Positions 53,626 through 64,000 of a stretch of DNA of 64,000 nucleotides are shown here, in pieces (the first letter of the stretch is position 1; each line of letters begins with the position of its first letter). A program made the translations under genes and the position numbers. The DNA comes from Pollenia angustigena (taxonomy: Eukaryota > Arthropoda > Insecta > Diptera > Polleniidae), in NCBI GenBank assembly GCA_930367215.1, contig OV884059.1, positions 234,855,803-234,919,802 of the forward strand, in the 5' to 3' direction. The notes under the pieces are model-generated. The model had not been told where the DNA came from. It searched no databases and was given only the letters and a program-made list of their open reading frames with translations.

Positions 53626-55174
53626 CCAATCGATCGTTAACAAACCTCAAGATGATTATGAAATCAAAAAAGTTGGTAATAGTTTTCTTTGTCCGGTATG
53701 TAAGAAAACATTTACACTAAGACGAAAGTGTCGTCGCCACATCATGACGCTACATTGTAAAGACAACAAAACATTTACTTGCGGATTTTGTGGACATCAT
53801 TCTACATGTAAGGAGTTTTTGAGTAGGCATCTAAAGCGCGCCCACCCAGGCGAATCGATGCATACAAATGCTAATCAGTTAGTTTTGTTATTTGGAGACC
53901 GTTTATACAGCGTGCCTACCGCTTGGCGCCTTGTAAAATGTATGTTGTGTCACGCAATATTTTCATCAACAAAAAAACTGCATCAACATATATCAAAACA
54001 CAGCGATCCATTAACCCTTCATAGTTTGGAATTAAAGAGTAGCATTGTCAAGCATTGGTTTCCTAATATGATGGATTTAATTGAAGTCAAGAAAAAAATT
54101 TGTGCAGATATTCGGGAGAAAGATTGGTTTAAATACTACATAGTATTAAATGAATACTCGTACGAAGTGTCTATTAGTGATACAGAAGTAGAAGACTTGG
54201 AATATAAAACTGTAGAGCGTGCGAGGAAATACAATTGTGAACTGTGTAATGAAAAGTTTTCTTACAAATATCAAGTTTTTTCCCATTTAAAAGAAGAAGG
54301 TCATGACGAAAACGAACTTTTATTAAGCTGCAGCCGATGCAAATTGAAATTTGTATCAATCAAAATGTATGAACAACACAAAAAAACCTATTGCGAAAAT
54401 AAATACAAAGACTTGTCCTGTACACATTGCCCGGGAAAATTTATTTGGCCTGAAAATATGAATAATCATCATTGTCCCCAAAAAAAAATGGTACATGATG
54501 CCACTAAAGATCATGCAATATTCACAAGTGTTCCTGAGTTTGGGAAAAATAATATGTATCAAAAAGATGATTTAGAGACTGATAACAATACCAGAATTGT
54601 ACTACCAAAGAATGTTATACGTTGTGGTCTTTGTGAGTTAACTTTTGAAAAGTTGCGATATTTACGGCAACACATATCTATGCATGCTGACGGTAAAACT
54701 GGCATTGACTTTGAAAGCTGTATTTATGTAAAACAATTAGGACGTTCATCAGTAATTAATTACCGATTTCTACAGCAGCAGATCAAAAATGCCTTTATTA
54801 AACGCCAAATTAGTTGTTTATACCAAGCCATCGACAAGTTCGGCAATGAGATGGATATTTCAGATTCTGATTCGGATAGCAATATAGAGGATAGTGAAGG
54901 GGAAAATGTTAAGAAAGCTTATGCATGCGATGTATGCAAAGATGTGTTTAAAGAACGAAAACTTCTACTAAAACATCAACAAGAACGTCACAATACCGAA
55001 ACATTGCCCTTTACTTGCAAGGACTGCCAAAAACAGTTTGTAAGTATTCATTTGTTGCAGCAACATTTAAAGAAAGAATGCTGGAACGAACACCGACGTA
55101 TAGCACAACCATGTGACATTTGTAATACACGTTTTATATGGCCAAATAATATGTTCGTACACAAGGAAATTCAG
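53626..55174 (+). CDS. Large multi-zinc-finger exon, second copy plus module 2
   Basis: Acceptor aaattgtag, donor TTCAG|GTAATA; 1,549 bases. Six fingers as in the first copy: CPVC, CGFC, CMLC, CELC, the C2HC finger CSRC..C, and CTHCPGKFIWPENMNNH. Then a second module: CGLC..H..H, a long linker with acidic SDSDSDSNIEDSEGE, CDVC..H..H, the C2HC finger CKDC..H-x4-C, and CDICNTRFIWPNNMFVH, whose second His is supplied by the next exon. The module order repeats: lone C2H2, acidic linker, C2H2, C2HC, C2H2 with FIWPxNM. Likely a nuclear DNA-binding protein; the specific function is not recognised. If not spliced at 55174, the frame stops at 55210. Confidence 0.85.
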
Positions 55175-55371
55175 GTAATACCGAATACAAAATTAGGTCC
55201 GTATTTATAAATTTAAATTGATTAAATTTAACAAACGTTTATTAACGAACATTTTCATAGTAAATTTGTTTTGTTAGCCTTTATTCAATTTAAAATATAT
55301 TTGTGAATACAGACATTAATATTTTACTCCAAATAATGTTTAGTAAATTCTATCGATCTTGTACGTTTTAG

Positions 55372-56034
55372 CATTATAAAACGGAACAAAATTCTACTGG
55401 ATTTTCTAAGAACTTTAAATATACGCTACGAGACAAAAAAGAACTTGATCGGTCCAAAAATGACAGCTCAGCAATAGCTGGAAGTGCTACATCTTTCTAC
55501 CCGACAACTGCAATACTTATAAAATCTTCTTCTGCTGATATTGAACTTCGTTATTGTTTTCTGTGTCCAAAAACATTCTTTAGCATTGACCATCTCAATG
55601 CCCATTTAAGTTTTCATAGTTTAATACCATCTGATGTAAAGATATATGAAACTATAATACATTCTACCTGGTGGCCAAATGGCAAAAAAGTAATCAAGTG
55701 TAAGATATGTGGTCAAATATTTGTGACTATGGCCAAACTAAGAGAACACTTCTCACTTACAAACAAGAAGACAATTTGTACTATTGAATATCATACACTT
55801 AAAAATTACTCTATTGCTAATCAATATGGATTCGAGTTGCACTTGGAACTAGATTCTGAAACCGAAGTTGAAGACAATGAAGAACATACCAAGTCTTTAA
55901 ATGCCTACAACTGTTGCCTCTGCAACAAAAGCTTTAAGCGAAAATATGAAATAACTCAACATCAAAGATCAATGCACAACTACGAATTGTTGGAACTTAA
56001 ATGCGAACATTGCATTTTCAAAACAGTCTCACAG
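55372..56034 (+). CDS. Zinc-finger exon, module 3
   Basis: Acceptor cttgtacgttttag, donor TCACAG|GTATTT; 663 bases, phase 0 at both ends. The first codon is His, completing the finger begun in the previous exon (H-x4-H), strong evidence for the splice. Then CFLC..H..H, CKIC with an incomplete His pair, acidic LDSETEVEDNEE, CCLC..H..H, and CEHC..., whose His and Cys come from the exon at 59923. The intron 55175-55371 is 197 bp. Confidence 0.85.
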
Positions 56035-57097
56035 GTATTTAAATGTTTTTTTTTTTTTTAACTCTTCACCAAAGGCGTAAAAGTACCTTAGAAATTTGAT
56101 TTGATAACTGGTTAATGAAAATAACCATTTTGAAAAATTTTAAGCTTATGATTTAGTGCGCGATATATTCGTGGGTCATTCTGTTTGTTGATCAGAAACT
56201 CCATCAAGCAAATTTTGAACCCTAATAGGTAAGAAATTCGATTTAACAATGTCCGTGATAGTTAATGCCTTTGAGATCTTTTTTATATTAAAAATCAGCG
56301 AAAATGGCAGAGTATTACGCAAAAATAAAAACTAACTACCAATGGAGCATAGAACAAATTTAAAATTTGTCCAGGCACCGTACGAAATTGTCTAAATAAA
56401 AAGTAATGGATCGATTACACCGCGGAACAGCAGATATACCGTTATGTCCAAAATGAAGGCACTTTCACTACATATATTGGAATAACTTGAAAACGGTTGA
56501 AAATATTCAGTTAAAAAAGAATCCAAAACTCGAAAACAATAATTTCTTTAAGCCATTCTTACATTGTCTTTAAATATGCCCTGTAGTTTCAGAGATCTCG
56601 TTGAAATTTGGAAGAAAAATGGGACAATTTTGAAAAAAAAAAAAAAAAATTTTTTGTTCTTTAAAAATTCACAAAAAAATAAAAACGCGACAAAAATCAC
56701 AGTTTGGTCTAAAAACATTTTTCGAATAATTTCGAATGAAATGAGGTTCGTTTCATTGAAATCGGCGAACAACTTTTGATTTTATTCACAATTTACTGAG
56801 AAAACTGAATATCGATTTTCATAAAATTCAAATTTGTTCCCTTGTGTTATCAACCACTTTCTTACTTTTTTTTTTTTATGTAGATCAGTTTTGTGTATAA
56901 TACTAGCTACCTAAGGAAAAGTCTTTGGTATTTGATTTAAATATTATAATAAATTTGGGAACAAAACACCAATTGCGGCAAACAAATGAAAATTAGTCAA
57001 TTTGATTAAGAAAAATAAATATGATTAGTTCCGTACATTTATTTGTTCGATGACCAAGAAGAAGTGAACGTGGGCAGTGTTCGAAAATAAACACTTA

Positions 57098-57347
57098 GGC
57101 CCTAAATTTGTAAAACGCAACGCAATCCCAAAAATAACATTGAAAGCAAAAACAATGTCAAAAATTTGTCAAAATGTTATTGTTGCTTTCTACAGAAATA
57201 CATATTGCGTTTAAAAATTATCAACGACACAAGATATGCAGCGTTTAAATTTTAAAAATTCAATATACATTTCTATAGATAACAACAACAAAATTATGAA
57301 ATATTTTCGATTTTGTTTTTGCGTGTGCGTTTTACAAATTTAGGGCC
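57098..57347. mobile_element. 250-bp PIF/Harbinger-type MITE, TSD TTA
   Basis: Inverted ends GGCCCTAAATTTGTAAAACG match over about 22 bases, flanked by TTA (57095-57097, 57348-57350). The GGSCC start and TWA duplication are the PIF/Harbinger hallmark. No coding sequence. Confidence 0.8.
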
Positions 57348-57532
57348 TTAATATCGCTCCTTAGTGTTCGGTTTGGTAGATTTGTAGAAAACACAAACGC
57401 TAATAGTGTTTGTGTCGTAAATCTCTAAAAAAAAAAAAAAAAAAGGTTTCCCTGTTTGTCACCTTTTGAACACAAAAATAATACTGTTGTTGTCAAACTC
57501 AACAAATAAATTAGAACATTTACTGTCGGTTT

Positions 57533-57650
57533 AACGATGTTGAACGTCATCGTTCGCATAGAAAATTATATTTAAAACAAAAACAAAATTCGAAAATTTG
57601 TTTTTGTTTTAAATGTAATATTCTATGCGAACGTTAACGTTCGAAATCGT
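57533..57650. repeat. About 118-bp hairpin (inverted repeat)
   Basis: Arms of about 54 bases (gttcgcatagaa ... tttaaaacaaaaacaaa and its complement) with a loop of about 10. Some mismatches near the outer ends. Probably a hairpin MITE. Confidence 0.7.
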
Positions 57651-59286
57651 TGAACAGGCTGTTAATTCCGTTCGATTTTTTTTTAAATAATCATTAGTGT
57701 TCGGTTCAGCTCTTTAGTGTTCGTTCGTTTCTTTTGTGCTTAGTGCCCTTTTGACTGGTAAAAAACCAAACCTTTTTTACAAAAACAAAATAAACAAACG
57801 AAAAAAAACTAAACGCCAGACAAATAATTTAATACAAACAAAACATATGCACAATACACGCACAAGCTGTTCAAGCTGCGGTCGTTGCTAAAATGTTTTG
57901 TTTGTTCATTTCTTTATCAATGTAAAAAAAAAAAACATTATTGAACATTAAAATATAATTTTTGTCTACAGTACCACTACAATTGTTCTGTTTTTTTACG
58001 AAAAATAGAACACTAAATAATGTTCGGCTATTTCTTGAAAATAGTTACGAACGGTATTAACACTAAAAAAATAGATATCGTTCCTGGGTGTGTGAGCCCA
58101 ACGCGAAAAATTGTTTTGTTTATTTTCCAACACTGATCGTAGGGTCTATTGGGCAATACTTAAGAGGCCATTTCAATCCGCTAGAATCACGGTTTGTACT
58201 TATAAACATATTTTCTTGCTTTAGTAGACACTATAAAGACTGAACAGAACATTGGTCAACAGTAATATCTTGGATTCTAAATACTTGGATTTAATTTCCC
58301 ATTTGTAGGACAAGAAAGTCAAATTTGTCCAGTTGCAATTTTATCCATTTTGTCAACCATGATAAGAAACATGAAATAAAATGTCTCAAGTTAATCAAAA
58401 AAACGTAATTATTTTAAGCTTTTGGCTTCTTTTTCTCTACGCAGCAACCAAAATTTTACTGTTGCTTAAATATTTATTGTTTGGCAACCAAAATCTACAT
58501 CCGTTGCCATCTCTAATATACTGACAACTTAACTAAAGTTCGGTTGCTATACATTATCGACACATAAATATTGGAAATTTCGTTTTTTGGGAAGAAAGTA
58601 AAATAATTAAAAATCCTTTCTGACGTCACCTTTTATGGGAAATTTTTAGAAACAAAATCGGTTTACGCACTACCGACAACATCAATTACTAACACAATGC
58701 AACTTATTTTATATACATAATAATAATATTTACATTTATACAGACAAACACATTGCACTGGTTTCTCTAAAGAGAGTCAATTCAAAAATTTTAAAATATT
58801 TATAAAAGTAGCTTTTTCGGAGTCAACTAAAGTGAAATATTTTGAGTTGTCCCCAAATGTAAGCTGAATTTATATCAGTTTTGTTTTAACTAAAGATAAA
58901 TATTTTAAGTTGTGCTAGTATTTATGTCACAATGGTTTACTTTGATGATGTTTCATTTTGTATTGTCTGTGTTTAATGTTTTAATAGGTAAGTTAATTGT
59001 GCTGTTATTTTTCATTTTGTTTTTATATTTATGAAAATACACCAATATATAAATGAACAAATTTCACATAAAGGGAAATAACTCAAAAAAATTGTTATTT
59101 TTCAATAATCCCTAAAAAAAAATTACAAAAACAACTACCGTTGAATACTTGTTACCCATACTTTACAATGCCGTAATTGTTTTCAACTTTCATTGTAAAT
59201 ATTTAAAAAAAAAACAGTTTTTTGTCTCTACTGTAAATTTTGAGTTGTCTCTTTTTAGAGGAACTAGTGCGATATGTATGTGCATA

Positions 59287-59532
59287 TCGCTCATTTGCTG
59301 CAAGACCGGCATAACTCAAAAAAATCCATTTCGAGATAAACGCATTTAAAGTTTTTGATTTGCTCTAACTACTTAGAAAAAAAGAAGACACATTCTCTTC
59401 AAACTGGGAAAGTATAAAAGATATAAAGATGAATTTATTACACAATATAAAGGAAAACAAAGCGAAAAATTCTGCATCTTTAACTCCAAAATTTCATTTT
59501 TTGAGTTATGCCGGTCTTGCAGCAAAAGAGCG
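59287..59532. mobile_element. 246-bp MITE with TA flanks
   Basis: Inverted ends of about 38 bases starting TCGCTC and containing ctgcaagaccggcataactc, TA on both sides. Tc1/mariner-type. Unrelated in sequence to the MITE at 8621 but the same size and target. Confidence 0.75.
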
Positions 59533-59922
59533 ATATATAAATTAAACTGCGGCTTTCTGATAAATAAATGCAAATGAATAAAATCTGTTTATAAACGGCT
59601 TAACAAAAGAATTCCCAAAAGCACACACATTCTCATAAGTCATTAAATATCGTCCATAAATGGAGGGATTTTGTCAAAAGAAAAAAATTTAAAGAACGAC
59701 CAGTTTCAAAAAACACAGGTCTTCTTAGATAGAAATATGAAAACACAGATCGATTGAAATTATATGAAAGTTTAAAATGTGGAAAAATAAAAAAAAACTA
59801 TTTCTTCTTGCCATTTTTGGTGGAGAGTATATAAAATTTGTCATAGCTACTTATATAAATCATTTGTATTTCCTTCTTATAGTTAAAGTCTTATAATTTT
59901 ATTTTTTATCTCTTCCTTTTAG

Positions 59923-60882
59923 AAAGTTTTGGATTACCATAAAGCAACACAGTGTTTTAACGTTGAAAAAAATTATAAATGTGATCAGTGTAATTTTAAA
60001 TTCATGTGGCAGGAGAATCTGGACAAGCATATTGCAATATATCACACTTCTAAAGATTTTTCAAAAACATCGGGCGACATTAACGTGTCGATTTGTGAAG
60101 AGTCCACAAAAACTGCCAATCAAAACAATAATAATTACCAGTTAACATCTGACATTAACACTTTAAACCCCTTTAAATGTAACCTTTGCGTTATGGCTTT
60201 TCCACGAAATGCCGATTTGCAGAAGCATCATCAGCGTAATCACACTGGTGAGTGCCACTATAATTGTACCACTTGCGAAAAATTATTTTGCGTGCCAATG
60301 AAATTACGTCAGCCCTTACCACGTTGCCAGAAAACGTTTAATAAAGCTGCCTATTTAAACCAACATATGCGTAGCCACAACGGAGATAAACGATATGTTT
60401 GTAACATTTGCGGTAAAAGATTCGTATGTGCTTCACATCTGAACAGCCATAAACTGACAGGTCACAAAGAATTATGTTCAACGCCACGCAACGAATCCAA
60501 CTTAAATGTTTCCAATGAACCAGCACCCAGAGAAAAATATAAATGTCCAATTTGTGGCGTATGTTTGATAAGTAAAGAAAGGCTTAAGTATCACATGAGA
60601 ATGCACACAGCTGAAAATCCTTACAAATGTGATATTTGCGAAAAAGTCTATTCACGGAAAATAGATTTAACCGTCCATCGACTTACGCACTCATTAGGTG
60701 GCCCATTTAAATGTACAATGTGCTTGAAATCCTTTAGAAAACTATGCCTTTTAAAATCTCATATGGAAATTCACACTTTTGAAAAATTGCACCAGTGCAA
60801 GATTTGTTCGAAAAAATTTACCACATATACATATTTAGAATTTCATATGCGTAATCATACAGCAGAAAAGCCCTTAACTTAA
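59923..60882 (+). CDS. Terminal zinc-finger exon with C2H2 array
   Basis: Acceptor ctcttccttttag, phase 0; stop TAA at 60880-60882. The first residues complete the C2HC finger of the previous exon (CEHC ... H-x4-C). Then CDQCNFKFMWQENLDKH closes module 3. A C-terminal array follows: CNLC..H..H, a damaged double finger, CNIC, CPIC, CDIC, CTMC and CKIC, each C2H2. Linkers are only loosely TGEKP-like (HTAENPYK, HTFEKLH). The damaged part reads CTTCEKLFCVPMKLRQ without its His pair, directly followed by LPRCQKTFNKAAYLNQH, which lacks its first Cys, as after an in-frame deletion of about one finger junction. Role: sequence-specific DNA binding is likely; no orthologue is named. Confidence 0.85.
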   Translation, partial: KVLDYHKATQCFNVEKNYKCDQCNFKFMWQENLDKHIAIYHTSKDFSKTSGDINVSICEESTKTANQNNNNYQLTSDINTLNPFKCNLCVMAFPRNADLQKHHQRNHTGECHYNCTTCEKLFCVPMKLRQPLPRCQKTFNKAAYLNQHMRSHNGDKRYVCNICGKRFVCASHLNSHKLTGHKELCSTPRNESNLNVSNEPAPREKYKCPICGVCLISKERLKYHMRMHTAENPYKCDICEKVYSRKIDLTVHRLTHSLGGPFKCTMCLKSFRKLCLLKSHMEIHTFEKLHQCKICSKKFTTYTYLEFHMRNHTAEKPLT

Positions 60883-61688
60883 AGCTTTATATGTAAAGCT
60901 CATCTGAAAACATCAAATTAAAAGGGGCCATAAAGTAAAAATTAACACAGATCAACAGTTAAGTTATCGTCCAAACTTTTTATAGGAAGGTCCTAACTAA
61001 CTTACTTTACAGTAGAAAGAAAAAAATATATTTTTTTAGTCGCAAATTTTTTTCAAATTTTCTAAGCAATTTAACGATGTAACAATTTTTTTTTAAATTT
61101 AAACTTTTTTAAAATTGTGTTAGAAGTTTTATTTTTTTTATTTTATTCATTGCACTGGCGTTGTTTTGGGGCATACCCATGCCAAACTCTGCTCATTACA
61201 AGGGCTCGCTTTTTATATCATTTCATTTTTCTTTTCTTATTTTTTTTTTTTTTTTTTTTTTTTTGTTCTCTGTGCAGTTCATAGTCTTCGTAAGACATTA
61301 CGAGACATGATGATCAATGTGACCAGGGTGCTAATGCTGGTAGACGTAAACGAATACTTTTTTGATTCAAAAGCAATTTTATTCAGCGTTTAAAAGAATT
61401 GCAGTTAAAGTAGAAAAACTACCATTTCTTTCACTTCTTCATTTGTCATTGACCAAAAGAAAACTGTTGCTTTTACTTCTGAATTTTTAAATGTAAGCAG
61501 TCGCTGTCAAATCAACTCAAAAAGTGAAAAGTTGTACACAAATATGCGTTTTTTGTTTTTTTAAATCCTGATTTATTTCTAACTCGGAACGATACTGAAC
61601 GAATCGAAACAATTTTTTAAGTTTTGTAAAGCATTAATTTGAATGAATAAATGATATTTTAAATCAACTTCATTTATTTTATTAACAT
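60883..61688. other. Gene 3' flank
   Basis: AT-rich, probable 3' UTR. No nearby canonical AATAAA was seen soon after the stop; the first clear one is near 61646. Long T run at 61239-61264. No second gene. Confidence 0.4.
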
Positions 61689-62354
61689 TGTTACGTTACT
61701 GCCATTTCAATAACGTTTTCGGTTTATTTCCTTTATAATAAACCTCTTGAGTTCTTTATTGCACTTTAATAAAATTAAATAAACACAACACTTTAATTTA
61801 TAACACTTATTTATTATTTGCACAGCTTTATTTAGAACTTGGCCACTTTAACAACCCTAATTTACAGCTTTTATTCACATCTCACTACAATGTTTATAAT
61901 GTTCTCCGCGTGATTTGATATTGACAAAGTCTGAACTTAGAATGAACTTATGCCATCTCTTGGGATTCTATTTATACTCTAGCCCAGACGTGTAGATGAT
62001 ACTAGTTACTACTAGATGGCTCTAGAAAGTTCGCCTAATAACGGCTATTTTGTTAATTAAACTTATTCATCTATAGTTACTATCTATATGGCTGAAGTAA
62101 TTGAGTTATTAGGCGTCATAAACTACTTTAAGGCGTTAATAACGAACATTCTAGTATTTACTGTGGGGTTGAGTTACAATTATGCACAACAATTTTAACA
62201 TTACATCTGTACATTGATTTTCCCACTAGAAGTGTGCATAACTTATACAGTAACAATTTAAACTAATAAAATAACTAACAAATACTAAATAACTTATCAA
62301 TACAAGATAACTAATTAATTAATCTAATTCTTAACTAAAGTTACTATCGTAACA
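61689..62354 (-). mobile_element. Probable solo LTR
   Basis: Bounded by TGTTACG ... CGTAACA. On the minus strand a TATA box (GAGTATAAATAG, about 61966-61984) is followed downstream by several AATAAA signals (about 61730-61830), the order expected of U3-R-U5. No internal retroviral sequence adjoins and no clean target duplication was seen, so it is a solo LTR or a boundary error. Confidence 0.55.
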
Positions 62355-62762
62355 ATATTATTTGTCTTTCCATTTTTATTTCTATTTTCTCAAAACTTTT
62401 GAATTTTTGCAACAGTTTTAAAAAGACGCTGTTATTCTTTTTGGTTTTTTTTTTTTTTTTATTAAAATGTCATTTTTATTGTGCAGGGAAATATTTTTAG
62501 AACTACAATGGCAAAAACCAAGGTACATCGAACGTCAATTTTTTTTCGTAATATGTATTTGTAATTTTATGACACACTAACGCACTTTTACATACATATC
62601 ATATATATTATTTCTAAAGCACTTTTTTTTGTCGGTTGCAAATATCTCCCATACCACCGCATCAAATTTAATGAATGATATCTCATTTTAAAGCTTATTT
62701 CTAACACTAATGACGAAAAATAATTAGAAATTGAAAAATTAATATTTTTATTGATAAAAATT
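62355..62762. other. AT-rich, probably Helitron interior
   Basis: No gene. The part after about 62560 leads into the Helitron 3' end. Confidence 0.35.
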
Positions 62763-62794
62763 ACGGTGCGAAATAGTCGCACGGGTCATCTAGT
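62763..62794 (+). mobile_element. Helitron 3' terminus
   Basis: Perfect 6-bp stem GTGCGA/TCGCAC around a 5-nt loop, then gggtcat and terminal CTAG followed by T. A subterminal hairpin plus CTRR before T is the Helitron 3' signature. The matching 5' end was not located. Confidence 0.7.
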
Positions 62795-63116
62795 TACTTA
62801 AGTTTTTCAAATGTTTTAATGCAAAGTATGATAGTGTAAACTAGCCTTAAGTACTACTCGATTTAAAGTAGATTTTGTAAAAATTTTGTCCCAAAGTAGA
62901 ATTTGTTTGTATGGGAAAATGTAGCAAAAAACAACTAGATTTTGCTAGAAATCTCGTAAGTACTAGATAGAGGTAGTTGTAGTAATGGGCTATAACAGAA
63001 TAAAATTTTATTTTAAACTCAATAAATGTAAGTGACTCATTTGTAACAAAATTTAAAAAAATGGTAATATTTAAACAAGTGTATTAATTTTCGTAAACAT
63101 CGGATATAATTAGTTG
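62795..63116. other. AT-rich, MITE end fragment
   Basis: Contains a right-end fragment of the 21654 MITE family near 62838-62857 (atagtgtaaactagcctta). Otherwise nothing was recognised. Confidence 0.4.
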
Positions 63117-63490
63117 CGTTCGAGAACACAAAAGTTTTTACTATTTTTTACTTAACTTTACTGCATTTTACGAAATTGCTTTCGAGTGCACAAATTGAGA
63201 GCGAAAAGTGACAGTTCTTGTCTGAGTATTTACAAATTTTTACTGCAGAAATTTTTGCAGTAAAATTTAGTAAATCAAAAAAACATATGTTTCAAAAGGT
63301 CAACAAACAAAAGTAACAAATAATAAAAAGCATACAAATTGTGAAAAAATTGTTAAATAAAAGAAAAGATGAAATAAAAATTAAACCAAAACAAAAAGTG
63401 AATAATTATTAATTAATTAAACTTGTTTGTGTAGCATTTATTTGGCTAAATACAAACTTTTGAAATTTTTTTTGTTATGTTAATTTTTTA
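63117..63490. mobile_element. MITE with ends TGCGTTCGAG, copy 2 (partial)
   Basis: Inverted copy of 33240-33613, starting tgcgttcgagaacacaaaag. The other end is absent; the next element starts at about 63494. Confidence 0.65.
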
Positions 63491-63493
63491 GAG

Positions 63494-64000
63494 CCACTTT
63501 TTGGGTTTGAGATTAAAGTTAATTTAATTCTATAATTAGCTAATCTGAGAATTAAGTTAATCTAGTATCAATTGAATTTGATATTTTTGGGTGGTGGCTT
63601 AAACCATGTAGCGCTAGCAAACTGAGCACAAATAAATGGCAACATTTTTTTGCAAATATCATCTTTTTATCAAGCAATATGGACGTTTTCAAAGAAGAAG
63701 AAGAAGAAAATGCGCGAATTTAATATTGTTTACAAGGTAGAAATTTTTTGCGTTTAAAGAAAAAATATGTGACAGAAAAAATATAGAATGGAAAAATTAT
63801 ATAAATGTGCTAAGCAATGTTTTAAAATGTATTTTTTGTTTATATTTCTGCAAGTTCTTTACGTTAAACATATGTATGTTGACAGTTTAAGTTTAGGTTT
63901 AAACCACCACCGTTTGCCGCTTAAACAAGCAAAAAAAGTTAAAAAAATACAACTCAAAAAGTAAATACGGAGATTAAAGTTAATTTAATCGCTAATCTCT
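63494..64000. mobile_element. Element with repeated agattaaagttaatttaat ends, cut by window
   Basis: agattaaagttaatttaat occurs at about 63516 and 63971, with an inverted agccacttttt.../...aaaaagt pair and an inner ggtggtggcttaaacc / ggtttaaaccaccacc pair (about 63590 and 63896). A MITE-like element whose right end lies beyond the window. Confidence 0.5.

Larger units (their letters stand above)
56035..59922. other. 3.9-kb intron with MITEs
   Basis: GT (56035) to AG (59922). It holds a family G arm at about 56440-56512, a Harbinger-type MITE, a 120-bp hairpin and a TA MITE, listed separately. 57700-58110 has recurring tagtgttcg / cgaacacta words that may be a further element. The rest is AT-rich with no gene. 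Confidence 0.6.

Noticed and set aside
53626..55210. Gene ending at 55210 without further splicing
   Set aside because: Splicing at 55174 to 55372 supplies the missing second His of a zinc finger, so the stop at 55210 is most likely intronic.
61166..61393. 75-codon plus-strand frame after the gene
   Set aside because: It runs through a poly(T) tract giving a phenylalanine run; no domain.

Overview
The window looks like a large, AT-rich, transposon-packed insect genome, most likely a brachyceran (probably calyptrate) fly. The reasons are GT-AG introns, long C2H2 zinc-finger exons, and a dense mix of LOA-like, CR1-like and RTE-like LINEs, Penelope, BEL/Pao and Ty3/gypsy elements, hAT elements and many MITEs. 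No bacterial or viral replicon genes are present. The species is an inference.

Host gene: ten exons on the + strand (3891-3962, 33699-33782, 33843-33887, 33941-34857, 52803-52866, 52930-52977, 53527-53571, 53626-55174, 55372-56034, 59923-60882) all have usable splice sites. They join in compatible phases into one open frame of about 1,480 codons ending in TAA at 60882. The start codon is not in the window. The product is a multi-zinc-finger protein with acidic serine-rich linkers. The six-finger exon at 33941 and its short upstream exons are duplicated at about 52.8-54.5 kb. Either this is one gene with an internal duplication and two giant TE-filled introns (30 kb and 18 kb), or it is two tandem paralogues of which the first is cut short. 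The phases fit the first reading.

Transposon layout. 1-2.57 kb: broken Penelope-like element with hammerhead-ribozyme repeats. 2.7-3.76 kb: foldback element. 4.3-13.9 kb: LOA-like RNase H fragments, one split by a 7.2 kb hAT (TSD CTCTAGGG) that itself carries a 1.27 kb tandem duplication, a second inverted-repeat element, a 5'-truncated LOA LINE and a Penelope 3' end with an apparently intact hammerhead ribozyme. 14.9-20.8 kb: another hAT (TSD GTTCAAAC) holding an RTE-like LINE (TSD TATAAGCGCT) and a MITE with a tRNA-like segment. 22-32 kb: CR1-like LINE on the minus strand, split by a 140-bp hairpin MITE and by a 5.2 kb foldback made of ten tRNA-like-bearing units (five forward, five inverted) flanked by a 13-bp direct repeat. 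35-43 kb: hAT-type elements and a second LOA copy whose ORF1 is split by a 2.3 kb hAT (TSD TGCACAAT). 43-51 kb: retroviral mosaic on the minus strand, BEL/Pao gag-PR-RT, a deletion, integrase C-terminus, an F-type envelope, then gypsy protease-RT. 56-64 kb: gene 3' end, MITEs, a probable solo LTR and a Helitron 3' terminus.

In several cases excising an inserted element at its target-site duplication restores the interrupted reading frame, which gives a readable order of insertion events.
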